From Reticulascus tulasneorum (Eukaryota > Ascomycota > Sordariomycetes > Glomerellales > Reticulascaceae): DNA of 64,000 bases. The stretch spans positions 3,286,001 to 3,350,000 of the forward strand of contig LSAX01000006.1 in NCBI GenBank assembly GCA_001557505.1, read 5' to 3'. Made by a program: the position numbers and the translations under genes. Of this stretch, positions 47,654-60,604 are shown one piece after another (the first letter of the stretch is position 1; each line of letters opens with the position of its first letter). Under the pieces are notes generated by a model, which was not told the origin of the DNA, made no database searches, and was given only the letters and a program-made list of their open reading frames with translations.

Positions 47654-50600
47654 GAAAATTAATAAACACGCACACTATTTAGCTATCTACGCATACCCCT
47701 TATCCACGCATACCAAATGGCGCCCTCTGATTAACCACAAATTTCTCTATTAATACGCCTAAATTCTACCGTTCTTTAACAACTAGCTAAATATTATATA
47801 ACTAACTTAGCTAAATACTAACTTCTATAAGATATAACGTTTTAATTAATTCTATCTATTTATTTATTATAATTATTAGTTTTTATACTTATAGGTATGA
47901 TATTATATTTTTAAAGGTTTTATATTTATAAGTATAAAAGCTGGCTAGATTACGTTAATATGAAGTAAAATTTTATTAACCTTAGGTTGTTAGTTACGTC
48001 TCTGTACCTACCTAGTTATATCACGTTAGATAAAACTTAAATATTTTTAACATATTAAAACCATTTCTAGTTAAAATAATAATATTAATAGATTTAATTA
48101 ATAAGTTAGTAATTAGCTTTTGTAAACGATATTATCTAACTAAATCTAAGCCTTAGAAAAGATAACATTATAATTATATATAGTTAATAATTTATACTTT
48201 ATTTAATAATAAAAGCTTAATATCTTAATCATAGCCTAGAATAAATTATTCTTCTTAATTTTCTAATATATATTCTAATTAACGTCAGGGAAAGACTTAT
48301 AAGATAATATAATATATTATTATAAAAATTAAGAAATAATATAGCTTTTTTACATTGATAAATCCTATCTAGCATTATAAAAAGCCACCTCTATCTTATA
48401 AAGAAAATATATTGTTAATATTTATAACTTAAGCCTTTTTTCTTTATAATTAATATTTAACTTTTTTATATCTATAATCTTAAACCTTATTAATCTATAT
48501 TCTAAAACGATATAATCTTACTCTTTCTAATATTAGTCTACTTATATATTTTATATTTAAAGGTCTAATCTTAATTATAAACTTACTAATTCTTAACGAT
48601 CTAATTCTTAATATTTAAACTTTATAAAATAAAGTTAATAATTTTAATAAATAAATAAACTTTATAATAAGATAATCTTAAAAATAAATATTAATAAATA
48701 AGTAGAAATAGATATTTATTTATAATTAAAGAGATAAGCTTCTAAAGCTTATTAATATATATTAACAAAATAAACTATCTAAAAAGATAGATTATAAATA
48801 AAAAGTTTTTATTAAAAACAAATTAATCACTAAGTAATAATAGGTCTTTCGAATATATCTAAATCTAAAATATAAATAATATAATTATAAATTAAGCCTT
48901 GGTTTTAAAGTATATCTAATATTATAAAGGCTAAACAAATCATTAAGAGTATATTTAGAATAATTATTTTAATAAGTTAACGTCTAAACAAAAGATATAC
49001 TAAATATTATTAAGAAGAAGTATTTAGACGTAATAATTATTTTATAAGATATATATAATATAAAAGCTTAAATGATATAAACTTAGCTTAATGGTTATAA
49101 TTTTACTAATATCTTAATAAAATAATTATAATAAGAAAGCTTCTTATATATTATAAAACAAGATCTTAATAAGCCGGACCATCTAGTTAGCTTAGTTTAG
49201 ATATTTCTAACTTATATCTAGATATAATAACATTTTCTAAAGGTTTTAAATTATAATAATATATATAATATAAACCTTTATAAGATATATTTATTTTAGG
49301 TTATAAAGAAAATATATTTAGATATACTTTTTAATATAAGATTCGTTTTTATTACTAACGAGACGGTCAAAGGTTTTAATTTTATTATAAATAGGTTATA
49401 AACTTTTACTAACTAGTATAATATCTAATTATTAGATATTATTATTATTAGCTATGATAAAATAATAAAGATAATAATAAAAATAATATTTTTAGATATA
49501 ATATCATAATTTTATATTTAATATATTAATGTTAATATTTGGTTATATAAAGATTAGAAATAAGTAATTATAATAAAAAATAATAATAATATTATTAAGG
49601 ATTTTAATAATAAGATGATATACTTAATAAATGTTAAAGGTTAGATTATTATTATTATTAATAAATAATTAGATTTATTTAGTTAGCTTATTTTAATAGA
49701 TAATATATTTAAAATTAAAAGTAATTTAGTTTTTTAATATTAATATTTTATTATATTTATTAAAACTAAAACTAGGTTTAATATAGCTTAGATTTAACTA
49801 TATATAAAGTTTAAGGTTTAATAAGTTATTATATTTTATCTTAATAAAACTTATATTTTACTATAATCTAAGTAAGCTTAATATTTTATTTAGAATAATC
49901 GGAATTTTAAGACTTATATAATATCTAATATTAAATTAAATAATTATAACGTTAAAACCTACTTATTAAATAGGATAAATACCTTTTTTAAGATTATAAA
50001 AGTAATATATTAAATAGTTCTAAACTAGAAACGGCGTTTTAATATTAAGTATATTTAAGACGAGATTAATATAATATCTAAATTTTATAAATTAAGCTTA
50101 AAATATCTAAGCGAGCTTTTAAATATTATTTCTAAATAATATCTAAAACTTATTATTTATAAATATATTTAAATATTTAGCTTAATCTTAACTTATACCA
50201 ATTTATAACTTATTCTTCTAAGGGAATATATAAAAGAGTATTTAATATTATATTAGATAAGGATATTTTATTATTATATAATTAATATAAAGATTAAAAA
50301 AAATAAAGTTCTAAAGAAATAAGATATATATCATAGATAATATTTATAAAAGCTAGAAGATTATAACCTATATTAATATATCTTCAACCTAAATATCGTT
50401 ACTAATCACCGTGGCTGACCAAAGAATAACCTTAGCCTTTTATTATCTAGCTTTTTTATATCTTGATTATTATAATATAATTAATAAGCTATAGGTATAA
50501 GTTAGTTATTTTAGAGATATGGTTGGTTATTAAGAAGTTAGAATTATAATTTAAACTAAATATCTAAATAATAAATATCTTAAAATAATATCTTAATAAT

Positions 50601-51655
50601 TAGTTAAGAATTATAACGTTAAAGCTAACTGTTAGGTAATAAGAATAAACAGATAAAGTAATAATTAGATAATATTTTAGTTAAAAGTTTATCTTAAATT
50701 ATTAATAAGTAATCTATTTAACTTAGATCTAGTAAAATAATAAAGATATAATAAAACGGTTACCGATTATAACCTAGTCTACGTAAAGATCTATCATAAT
50801 AAGAAAAATTATTAATATATCGAATAAGATCTATATAACCTTAACGAATTAAAACGTTTGTTAATAATATATCTTTTATATATAATAATTTATATATAAT
50901 ATATTAAAAGTATATTATAATAAAAGATAAATAGTAAGATATCTAATAACTAAAAGTATTTATAAAAGATAAAGATTATTAATAAATAAAAAGATTATTA
51001 TTATATTATATTAAGCTATAATATAATTAATATCTAGAGTTTATATAGATAAACAAATATTATAAAATAATAAAAAGTTTAAAGCCTTAGATATAAAAGG
51101 AGATAATAGCTTACTTAGATTAGAACGGTAATAAAGATAATTATATTAATACTTAAGCCGTTTTAGAATATTAGTTAAAACTATTTACTAGACATAATAT
51201 AAATAAACTTATAAAGAAAGTAATAGAGGATATTATAAAATAATAAGTATTTTATAAGGTTATTAATTAGCTATATATTAATAATATAACTTATATTATT
51301 TGATAATAATATTAGTTATACCTTTCTTTATATTAATAAATATATAATAGAATATTTATAAGCTATAGGCTTTTATACTTAATAATATATAACATAATAA
51401 ACATAAGCCGTAAGCCTTTTATATTTATAAGGTTATCTTACCTATAAATATAAAAGGTAAACCTTTAGAACTAGAAATTATAGATATAACGGCTTAATAA
51501 GATAGGTGGCTATTATAGACTATCGTTTTACCACCTTTAAATAATAACTAGTTAGCGGCTGTTAAAATTTATAACTAATTAGAAAACGTTATTTAGTATA
51601 TATAGATAAAGGGTATACGTAGATAGTTAAATAGTGTGTATATTTATTAATTTTC
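47654..51655. mobile_element. Nested terminal-inverted-repeat element A (4.0 kb, Mutator-like candidate)
   Basis: The left end from 47654 (GAAAATTAATAAACACGCAC) and the reverse complement of the right end at 51655 (GAAAATTAATAAATATACAC) align for about 95 bp. Nearly all differences are C/T or G/A. Flanks are TAAATTTT (47646-47653) and TAAGTTTT (51656-51663), an 8-bp target duplication with one transition. Long inverted repeats plus an 8-9 bp duplication are typical of Mutator-like elements, but no transposase is readable, so the superfamily is inference. Confidence 0.7.
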
Positions 51656-52994
51656 TAAGTTTTTAAGTTATTATCTAGATTTATTATTTAATAGTCTTTA
51701 TTATAAAACTTAATTATTATAATATAAAAAGTTATTAGATTTATTATCGTTTATATCTTTTTTTAATTATTATTAAGGTTTTTTCTTTCTTATTAATTAT
51801 ATAAAACTTTTCTAAGTTAATTAATAAAGTCTATATCTTATATATTTTTTTGTTAAGTTGGGTTTTTTTTATATATTATAATAAGTAAAATCTTTTTAAT
51901 TTTATATTATATAGTTAGCTTAGTGTTAATAAGTGTAATTTTTTATTATATCTTTTATATTAATTTTTTTTTTAATTTTTTTGAAGTCTTATTTAATAAT
52001 AGGTTCTTAATGTTAGATTATTAATTATAAAAAAAAATTTATATTAGTTATTATTAACTTTTTAGTTTTTTTTAATAAATTATATTAAAATGTTTATTTC
52101 TAAATTTAAATTATTATTATTATTATTTAAGAATAGTTTAAAATAGTTAATAAAGTTATTTAGTAATATTTAGAAATTTAATATTATTTATTTGATTAAA
52201 ATTTAATCTTTAATAATCTTTAAGGTCTATTTATTATTATTTATTAATTATTTATTAATATAAAAGAATATATATTAAATAATATTATAATATTTATAAA
52301 TTAACTTTAAAAACTATTTTAAGTTAATATATTAATATTATTTATAATATTTATATCTATTATTAAATTTTATATTATTATTTCTAAGTTTTCTTATTAT
52401 TATAAATTATTTAATTTTTATAAATATAATGTTTTACCTTTTAAAAATAGATATTTTGATCAAGCTTAAGTTGTTTATTTCGTATTTCTTTAAGTTATAT
52501 TATATATAAAGTTTAAAATAATATTTTACGTTTTCTTTATCTAATTTATATATAAGATAATCATTATTATAATATTTAGATTAATATATTAATAAATATT
52601 ATATTATATCTATTATTTATTAATTAGTTTTATCTTATTTTATAATATTAACTTATCGTTGTTTATTAATTAGTTTCTAATTAGTTTTTTTTAAAATATT
52701 ATTAAGATATATATTTTAATTATTTATATAAAAAGTATTTATTATTTTTAAAATCTTTCTAATTACTTTTATTCTTTTAAGTATAATTAATAAAGTCTTA
52801 AATTGGTTTTTTTAAAATATATTAAGTTTTATTAGTTTATTATAATATTTATAAATAATGTTTTATTAATATACCTTTTTCTAATTATTATATTATTTTC
52901 TAAAGTTAACATAATAAATATTAGATATTATAATATATTATTTCTTTATTTATTATTTATATTAACAATTATTAATATATATTATTATTTTAAT

Positions 52995-55900
52995 AAGAAT
53001 TAATAAGGACGCTTGATACTTTTACTACGGACGTTTGACTTTTACGGACGTTTGATTTTTACTACCCTTGATTAGTCACAAACTTTTTAGACCTACCTAT
53101 ACTTCCTCCTAAAGGCGGTGAAGCGGCAGTTGCTAATAGTCCACCATACTAATCAATTCCAACTTATAAGTTAACCTTTAAGATCTATAGATTAGTCAAT
53201 TCGTAATCTACAGATCTCAAAGGCTATATATCACAGCCTAATATATAATTCTTAAAGGTAGAATATAGGCTTTTATATCTATAAATATAAAAGCCTGCCG
53301 TTATAATAAATGAAATTAATTAAAACACTATATATTATACCTATAAGTATAAAAGCTAACATCTAGCTTTATAATATGCTTAGCTTATTAATAATATAAA
53401 TAACTACTTACTTTATAGATTTTATTCGTTATAAAGAGATATTATTATTATTACTTAATAGCTCTTATTAACTTTGCCGCCTCTAAGTATTAGGTTAAAG
53501 TCTCTTTCTACTAATATATATTTTAATATTTATTCTAACTTTAATAATACCTAATTAACTATATGTTTACCATAAGTTTAGCATATTAGCCTGACTACTT
53601 ATCTACTAGCTTACCTTAAGCTTTAGTCTAACTATTATTGATTAGTTCCGACTTCTTAACGGTCAACCTTACCGACATACTAATTACCTTTAATTAGCTT
53701 ATTAACTACTTTATTAATTAACCTATTAGGTACTTAGCTAATTACTTAGTCTAATAGTTAACCTTATTAGAATAAGCTATAAGGTATTCTTAAACCTGCC
53801 GCAGAGTAAGATAACGATTTTCAGGTCTAATATTTGGTAATATAGATCTTATAAAGATAACTACCATAGTTACTAATATAGATAAACCTCTTACTTAGTA
53901 AATATTATATTAGATATTATTTTCATATAGACCTTATAATAATAAAAAATCTTAAACTTAATAAAAACTAAATACTTATCTATATAATCTTTAATAAGCT
54001 CTAGGAATAGGCTTCTACTGCTTAATATTACCTTATAAGTAATATAATATTATTTATTAATTAACCATAAAGCCTTTGATAAAAATAATAACCAAAGTTC
54101 GCCTAAGTATTTTAAGCTAAGACTTATAAACTTATGATCAATAAGAACTTTATTAGCTATATAAATATCTATAAAATCTTATTTTTAATTATATAATATA
54201 TCCTAGATAACTTTTACTAAACTATATAAATAATTCATACCATTAAGAAAATAACTCTTAATATTATTATTACTAACTTCTATATTAGATATTATTTAAA
54301 TATTAAAATTTTAATATTTCCAAATAAAACATCGTACCTATTATACACAGATAAGCATATAAGTCCTATAAAGATATCGTAAAATAGCTTGTTAATTATT
54401 AAACTCTTTATAAAGGTTTTTTTATACTTTTTCGTAAATTTCTTTAATTTCGGTAAAAAGAACAAGCTTCTACATTATTAAGACATCTTAATATATATAA
54501 AGAATTATATTAGATATAAGTATATTAATATCCTCTTAGTCTACTTAGCTTAGCCTAACATCGTTTAGTAGATTATTATCTTTATCGTTATCGTTAAAAC
54601 TATTATCTATTTACGTTTTAATTTATTTTTATTTTACCTTTAATAAGACATTAAAATTAATATGATAGATATAAAGCTACTCCTAGACGTTAAGGAACTG
54701 GTCATTTAAAACAACCTTCATTGCATCGTCAAAATCCATAATAATAACATCTAATTTTTAGATAAAATATTAGCTTATAAATTATCAAATACTCTTAGAG
54801 AGGAACTAGAAACCTTCTCGCCTCTTATTATCAATTATATTAAAAATAACGTTAAAAACAGTTTTAAGATTTATCTGTCCGGTTACTTAAAATAACAAAA
54901 GCTTATAACGGTTAATATTATATATATTATCAAAACTGACAACCTCTAAAAACTATTTCCACATTCGGATATAATATAGATAAATCTAAATAAGGCTAAT
55001 AAGACGATCAAGCTTATTAGAAACTTACTTAGTAATATAAAGAATTCTTTACTTATTAAATAACTTAATAAAAACTCTAATAGGCAAAAGGCCATCTATT
55101 TTATCATAATTAATAAGAGCCTTAACGTTATATATATCTCTTTATATAAAAATAGACTTTAGATATTACTCTTAGATAATTATTTATACGTCCTAGGCCC
55201 AGATTCCAACCTAACGACTAATTAATTCCACTATTAACCTTATTATAAAAATAAACCGTCGATAAGAAGGATATAAAGATAGATATAAGCTACACTTATA
55301 ATTATATTAGTAATATTCCAGGTCTCTATGTTTATATAAAAGTTATTAATCTTCTTCTCAAGACTCTATAATAACTATCTATTTACACCCGCATTTTCAA
55401 AACTTTCGACATCATAGATTTACCTTTTAAATAGGTTTTAGTTCTCTATAACGATCATATCAAAGAAAGTATTATTTTATATATCTTTTATATTTATACC
55501 TATTATATTTTATAATATTAAACCTATTTTCCTTTATAAAAGAGGTAATTAAGTATAAAAATATTTTAATATTTAGAAATAGTTTACTAGGTATTAATAG
55601 ATTTAGGATTATGTTAGGTAAAAATAATAAAGATTATTTAATAAGAGAAGATATTATTATTTAGACGTTCAAGATTAGAATTATTTACATAAAGAAACTA
55701 AGAAAAAAAGAGTATAATAGGGGAGATTTATATATATCTAAGTTAATTAATAATTATCTTTATCTTTCTCTCTACGGGCATATCTTTTTATAAAACTAAG
55801 TAAGTTTAAGTATAATAATATAACCGTTTTTAATAATTTAGCCGATTATCTGTAAAATAGATTTAAACTTATTTCTTATTATTCTTAATAAACCTTAGGC

Positions 55901-56555
55901 TGATCGAGGTAGTAACTTTGAAAATAGATCTAAAATAAAGCTTAAAATTAGGCTAACGATATATTATAATAGTGGTTATCTAGAAGGGAAGTCTTTTTGT
56001 AGATATAACTCGTGAGGTTATAAATACTAGTTAGTTTCGTCTTACCGTTATAAGTTTAGTAATAATAAGATAGTTATAAATCTCTACAGTAAAGCTATAA
56101 AGATATTAGGAAATACGTTATTATTATTAATATTATAATACTAACTAATATATAACGTAATACTATTTACTAAACTTAATTGTTATTTTGCTTATAATGA
56201 CCTTTAGTATTGATTAGGTAGTAAAAGTAAGATGAATTTAGGATATTAGATTTACCGACGTTTAGAAGGAAGTAATTAATTGCTAAGACTTAAGCTTTAA
56301 CTACGTCGTAACCTTAATATAAGGTTTTAGTTTGACATAATAGGCAATTAAAATTATTAAAAGTTATCAAAAGCTTTAGTATATCATATTAAGTTTTAAT
56401 TAGATTAAATAAACTAAAGTAAGTATATTAGCTATTATAATAAAATTTTAAATATATTAATAGAAAATTTATGATTAATCAAAGATAATAAAAATCAAAC
56501 GTCCGTAAAAATCAAATGTTTATAATAAAAATGTTAAACGTCCTTATTAATTCCC
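52995..56555. mobile_element. Nested terminal-inverted-repeat element B (3.6 kb)
   Basis: The left end AAGAATTAATAAGGACGCTT and the reverse complement of the right end GGGAATTAATAAGGACGTTT align for about 85 bp, with mostly transition differences. The exact 8-bp string ATTTTAAT flanks both sides (52987-52994 and 56556-56563). The terminal repeat contains imperfect direct copies of GGACGTTTGAYTTTTAC. Coding content is not readable. It shares the outer AATTAATAA with element A and may be a relative. Confidence 0.72.
53007..53075. repeat. Subterminal direct repeats of element B
   Basis: Three imperfect tandem units (GGACGCTTGATACTTTTACTA, GGACGTTTGACTTTTAC and GGACGTTTGATTTTTAC). The mirrored set at 56480-56545 retains matching units in inverted orientation. 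Such repeats are commonly transposase-binding sites. Confidence 0.7.
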
Positions 56556-57193
56556 ATTTTAATATACTTAATTAAACGTTTAAGTTAATCTTTTTTAATT
56601 AAATCGTTTTTAATTATATCTTTAAGTTTATTATAAAATTATATTATAAATATAAATTCTTTCTAATTAACTTTTAAAATTATTTATTAAAATATTAAGA
56701 TATAATTAACTATTAACTTTTTTTAAGTTAAATATATTAATTATTTCTTATTTACTTTTTTTTATCTAGGTTACTAAATATTTTATATAATATTTTTTCG
56801 AATTTTATAAATATAAAGAATATTTTTATAATTTTTATCTTAATTTTATCTTTTTCTTCAAGGTATTTTTAAAGATAAAGTTTAAATTAGATTATAACAT
56901 TTCTTATTAAGAATAATATAACTATTTTAATTTAATTTTTTAAGAATTTAAATTTATATTAATATATATCTTAATAAAATTTAAGTTAGGTTATAAAAGC
57001 TTAAAACATTTTAGACTATCTTAAAAACTTTTATAATAAAAATATCTTTATTTTATCTTTATTAATCTATATATAAAAGACTTTATTTTCTTTTTTAAAC
57101 TTTTAAAATATTATTATAAAATATTTTAAACTAATTTTTTTTTAAAAATATTTAATATTATATTTACTTAAAAATAAAGATATTATTTATAAT

Positions 57194-57775
57194 AATAAAT
57201 AATTTACTAAATAAAAATAATTAAAATATTATAATTATATTAAAATTAGTTATAATATTAATTTTAATAATAATTATTAAGATTTATATTATTAAATAAG
57301 TTAAATAATATTAATAAATAATATTATAAAAAAGATTTTAATCTAAACTTAATATTATAAAGTATATTATATAAAATTAATAATTAAAATTTAAAACTTA
57401 ATAAAATTAAAAACTTAGATTAATTATTAAAATATAATTAAGAATTATCTAATTATAAAAAAAATTATTTTTATATAAAAATATAAAATCTTTAGATCAT
57501 AATCTTCTTAGATTATTATAATCTTAGATTATTATAATCTAGTTAACCTTTAATCTATCTTATTATATATTTATTTATAAATCTTATTCCTTTAATAACC
57601 TTTAACCACTATTATCTTTTCGTTAATAATATAACATCGTTAATAAAGGTCTATAAGTAATCTTTACACGTTAACATCTTACCTTTATTATAAATAGGTC
57701 AAACGCTGTGTCTTACGTTTATTTAGTAATATTTAGTATAATATACAGATATACACTTTAAAAATCTTATCCCAC
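57194..57775 (+). repeat. Right direct repeat (putative 3' LTR)
   Basis: Pairs with 44425-44990. It is less mutated in its last ~120 bases (AATAGGTCAAACGCTGTGTC) than the left copy. It includes a local duplication of TTAGATTATTATAATC at about 57505-57540. Confidence 0.6.
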
Positions 57776-57899
57776 GCTAGCCAACGTTACCAACGTTACA
57801 AACTTAATAAAACAACGATTTTATCTATCTTATTAAAGTTATTTTAATCGATCTAGATATACCTTTATCTAATAATACTTAGTTATATATACTCCCGGC

Positions 57900-59238
57900 C
57901 CTTTTTATACTTATTACTACCTTCTTATTTAATAATAAGAGCAATATAACGAAGAATATGTTTAATAAACCTTTATAAGATATATATTAACATATCAAGC
58001 TAAGTTTATTACCACTTCCGGATTATTTTGGCCTTTGATTTCGGGGCTCTATATTTAATTATATATCTCTTAAGCTAAAACTAAGCTAGCTTAATAATAT
58101 TAAGATCAAGTAAGTTATCACACCATAAAAGATAAGTAATCTTGTTAATATTATAATAATGGTCTTAAATCTAATAAACGTAGTTTAAAGCCTTATCTTC
58201 TTAAATAATTATATTTAGATAAACTAAAAGATATTCTTTTACGAAAGGGAATAATAAAAGGCTAAAGATAATTATCTAATATTAATATTAATCAATCTTG
58301 GCATTAGTCCTTTAAGATAACTTATTATGCTTTACGTCTTACTTCTATTTAGGTTTCTTATTAAAGATCCTTTAAAGCTTAAGATGGTTTATATAAGTTA
58401 AAAACTCTTACTCTTCCTTCTTAATAAGCTTAAGTTCTTTGTTAAGTAAAATAATAAACTTCTCGGCAATCTTCTTCTCTTAGGTAATCTCTAGAAGCTA
58501 ATAATAGCTTAACCCTCTCTCATCATATATAAAATAACCTTAAAACATAAATTCTATATAACCTTTCTAACGTTTGCAAATATAGCTCTTTATAAATACC
58601 TCTTTCGAAGTTCTCTATATTTTATAACCACCTTGATGATGATTTAAAAGAATAAACGTCTTATCAGACCAGATCACGTTCTTCTAGTCTTTAAGAGTTT
58701 AATATTAATATTATAAATACTATTAAAGATGTTCAGCTTTTATTCTCTTATTTAGACCAAGCTTTTTAATAAACTTTATTTTCTAATATCTATTTTCTCG
58801 TAAGATCCTCTAGATCATAATTTCTAATATCTTAAAGCTAACGTCGCTAAAATCACCAACAAGATCAATATAGAACTTCTCTTGGCCGTAACGATTTGAT
58901 CGTACCTTATCAAGAGTTTATTATATAATTTTAGAAATCTTCTTCGTTAGACGGCTAGATCGAGGAATATTTTATAGATATTCGTCTTTTAAGGATATTA
59001 GATAATAATTAAGATTAAACCCTCGTTTAATTGCTCTAACATAAATCTAATTAACCTGATAGGTTGATATTCCAGTTAGCCCGGCGATTTCTACAGTAGT
59101 TTTGCCCCTAAGAGGAGACTTAAGTATAACAATAAGGGCTCGCGTTACGATATCTGTTTTTTTGCCTCGGCTTATAGCTATTTTGAACAAGTAATATTGA
59201 TTTAATATAGAAGAGATATACAATAAATCGAATAGCAT
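57900..59238 (-). pseudogene. RIP-inactivated Tc1/mariner-type transposase
   Basis: On the minus strand from 59238 a degraded transposase can be followed. The helix-turn-helix region is SPLRGKTTVEIAGLTGISTY, then IKRGFNLN and IPRSSRLTKK. Next come RSNRYGQEKFYIDLVGDFSD, the first catalytic Asp in WSDKT, then HHQGGYKI-stop-RTSKEVFIKS, CKR-stop-KGYIEFMF-stop-GYF. Stops stand where Tc1-type fungal transposases have tryptophan, as TAG from TGG. The rest toward 57900 is too mutated to read. Neither terminal repeat was identified with certainty. It is dead by multiple stops. Confidence 0.7.
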
Positions 59239-59713
59239 GAGAAGAATATTGTAAGATGCTTCTGAGGGGTTGTGAAATTATGGCGCAATTAAACGAGCCT
59301 TGGCGTCTTGGCGAGGACAAGACTTTTGAAACGCACGTCCGTATATACCTCCGATCTTAGATATTGTCACGTGAGTGTGTTCTGCCGTTCGTGACCGCCT
59401 GCTGGAGGGGTTACGTATTATGGCCTTGACATGAATGGCCACTTTCATTTCCGCTGTCTGGCAACTATCTGCGAGAGCGCTGTCCTTTCCAAGCTGCGGA
59501 AACCTCCATGCATCCCGCGAGAAGGCGCTGAATTTCAACTATGATTATCAATCGTGTCATAGCTGTAGACAATGGGTAACGCATCGACCATGTATAAAGC
59601 ACCACCTCCGCGCTCGTCTTCGGCTCGAGAAGGACCAAGAGAGCCAGATCATCTTAACCAGACGTACTCAGATCAGCCATTCATATCACCAGATCTCGTA
59701 CTAACGCGTCGAT
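59239..59713. promoter_or_regulatory. Edge of the AT-rich block and upstream region of the SDR gene
   Basis: Composition returns to normal by about 59,330. Short open frames here have no protein character. Confidence 0.4.
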
Positions 59714-60604
59714 ATGGCCTCATATCTCGTCACAGGCGCTTCGCGCGGCATTGGAGTAAGTGCTTGAACATCCATTGCACCCCTAGGGTCGTGTGAAATC
59801 CTATAAAAAGACGATATCTGACAGCTCCCAAAGTTTGAATTCATTCGCCAACTATCCGTCGACCCCAAGAACATTGTCGTGGCCCTAGTCCGTGACAAGG
59901 AGGCAACCGAGAAGAAGATCGCTGCCGAGATTGGTGCCCCGAACATCACAGTCGTCCAGGCCGACATAACTGACACCGCCGCCCTCAGGGCCACTGTCGA
60001 CATCGTATCCAAGGCGACCGCGGGCAGCCTTGACTACATTATCGCCAACGCGGGCAAGATATCGGATTGGTCCGGTATGGATGACGTTCAGGACCTAGCA
60101 TCGGCCGAACCCAAGTTGTTGGAAGAAGACATGTTAGACTTGTTCCGAATCAACGTGGTTGGCAACGCGCACCTCTTTAACCTTTTTATTCCGCTTGTCC
60201 GGAATGGTCGTGCCAAGAAGATCATTGCCATTTCATCGGGGTTTGCCGATGAGGTTGTGACCAAGGACTTGAGGCTCACGATAGGATACCCTTACTCGGT
60301 CAGTAAGGCCGCGCTGAACACACTCATGACCAAGTTCCAAGCGCAGTACATCGATGAAGGGATTCTTTTCCTGGCCGTGTGCCCTGGGACAGTCGACACC
60401 CGCCCCGCGCCCACTCCCACCGAAAAGCAGATGACCAACCTCATGGCCATGGGGGCCGCCTTCCAGAAGTACCAGCCTAACTTCACGGGGCCCGCGGCAC
60501 CGGCAGACGCGGTCGCGGACGTGCTCAAGGTTATCGAAAATGCTACCGTCGAGAAAGATGGTGGTGCCTTCGTATCGCATTTCGGGAACAAGCAGTGGTT
60601 GTAG
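59714..60604 (+). CDS. Short-chain dehydrogenase/reductase, two exons
   Basis: Exons 59714..59755 and 59825..60604, 69-nt intron (GTAAGT/CAG), 273 aa. The start MASYLVTGASRGIG gives the classical TGxxxGIG cofactor motif, with the intron directly after it. Then come the NAG motif (YIIANAGKISD), the catalytic Ser region (IIAISSGFAD) and the YxxxK site in YPYSVSKAALN, so the active site is complete. ACPG-like VCPGTVDTRPAP follows. The sequence resembles the norsolorinic-acid-ketoreductase-like group of fungal SDRs, which reduce ketones with NADPH; the true substrate is unknown. Cytosolic, no signal peptide. It is convergent with the GMC oxidoreductase gene and sits at the border of the transposon block. 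Confidence 0.88.

Larger units (their letters stand above)
44425..57775. mobile_element. Probable LTR retroelement, RIP-degraded, with nested insertions
   Basis: About 560 bp near 44425-44990 recurs in the same orientation near 57194-57775. Examples: TTAAGGTTAGTTATAATATT at 44471 against TTAAAATTAGTTATAATATT at 57240, and TTAACCTTTAATCTATCTTA in both. Differences are nearly all C to T or G to A, plus a 17-bp duplication in the right copy. Direct repeats of this length suggest LTRs. Subtracting the two nested elements (4.0 and 3.6 kb) leaves about 4.6-5.3 kb, a usual LTR-element interior. No gag or pol protein can be read, so this class is inference from layout. Confidence 0.6.
43800..59330. 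repeat. Large RIP-degraded transposon block
   Basis: About 15.5 kb of strongly A+T-rich sequence with very few usable reading frames. Compared repeat copies inside it differ almost only by C/T and G/A, the sign of repeat-induced point mutation. It contains a probable LTR element with two nested inverted-repeat elements and an adjoining Tc1/mariner remnant, each listed separately. Less mutated patches occur around 47690-47760, 53010-53160, 53780-53830 and 57700-59240. Confidence 0.85.

Noticed and set aside
43800..59330. Centromere or AT-isochore without transposons
   Set aside because: Paired direct and inverted repeats with target duplications show it consists of mobile elements; a centromeric role cannot be judged from sequence alone.
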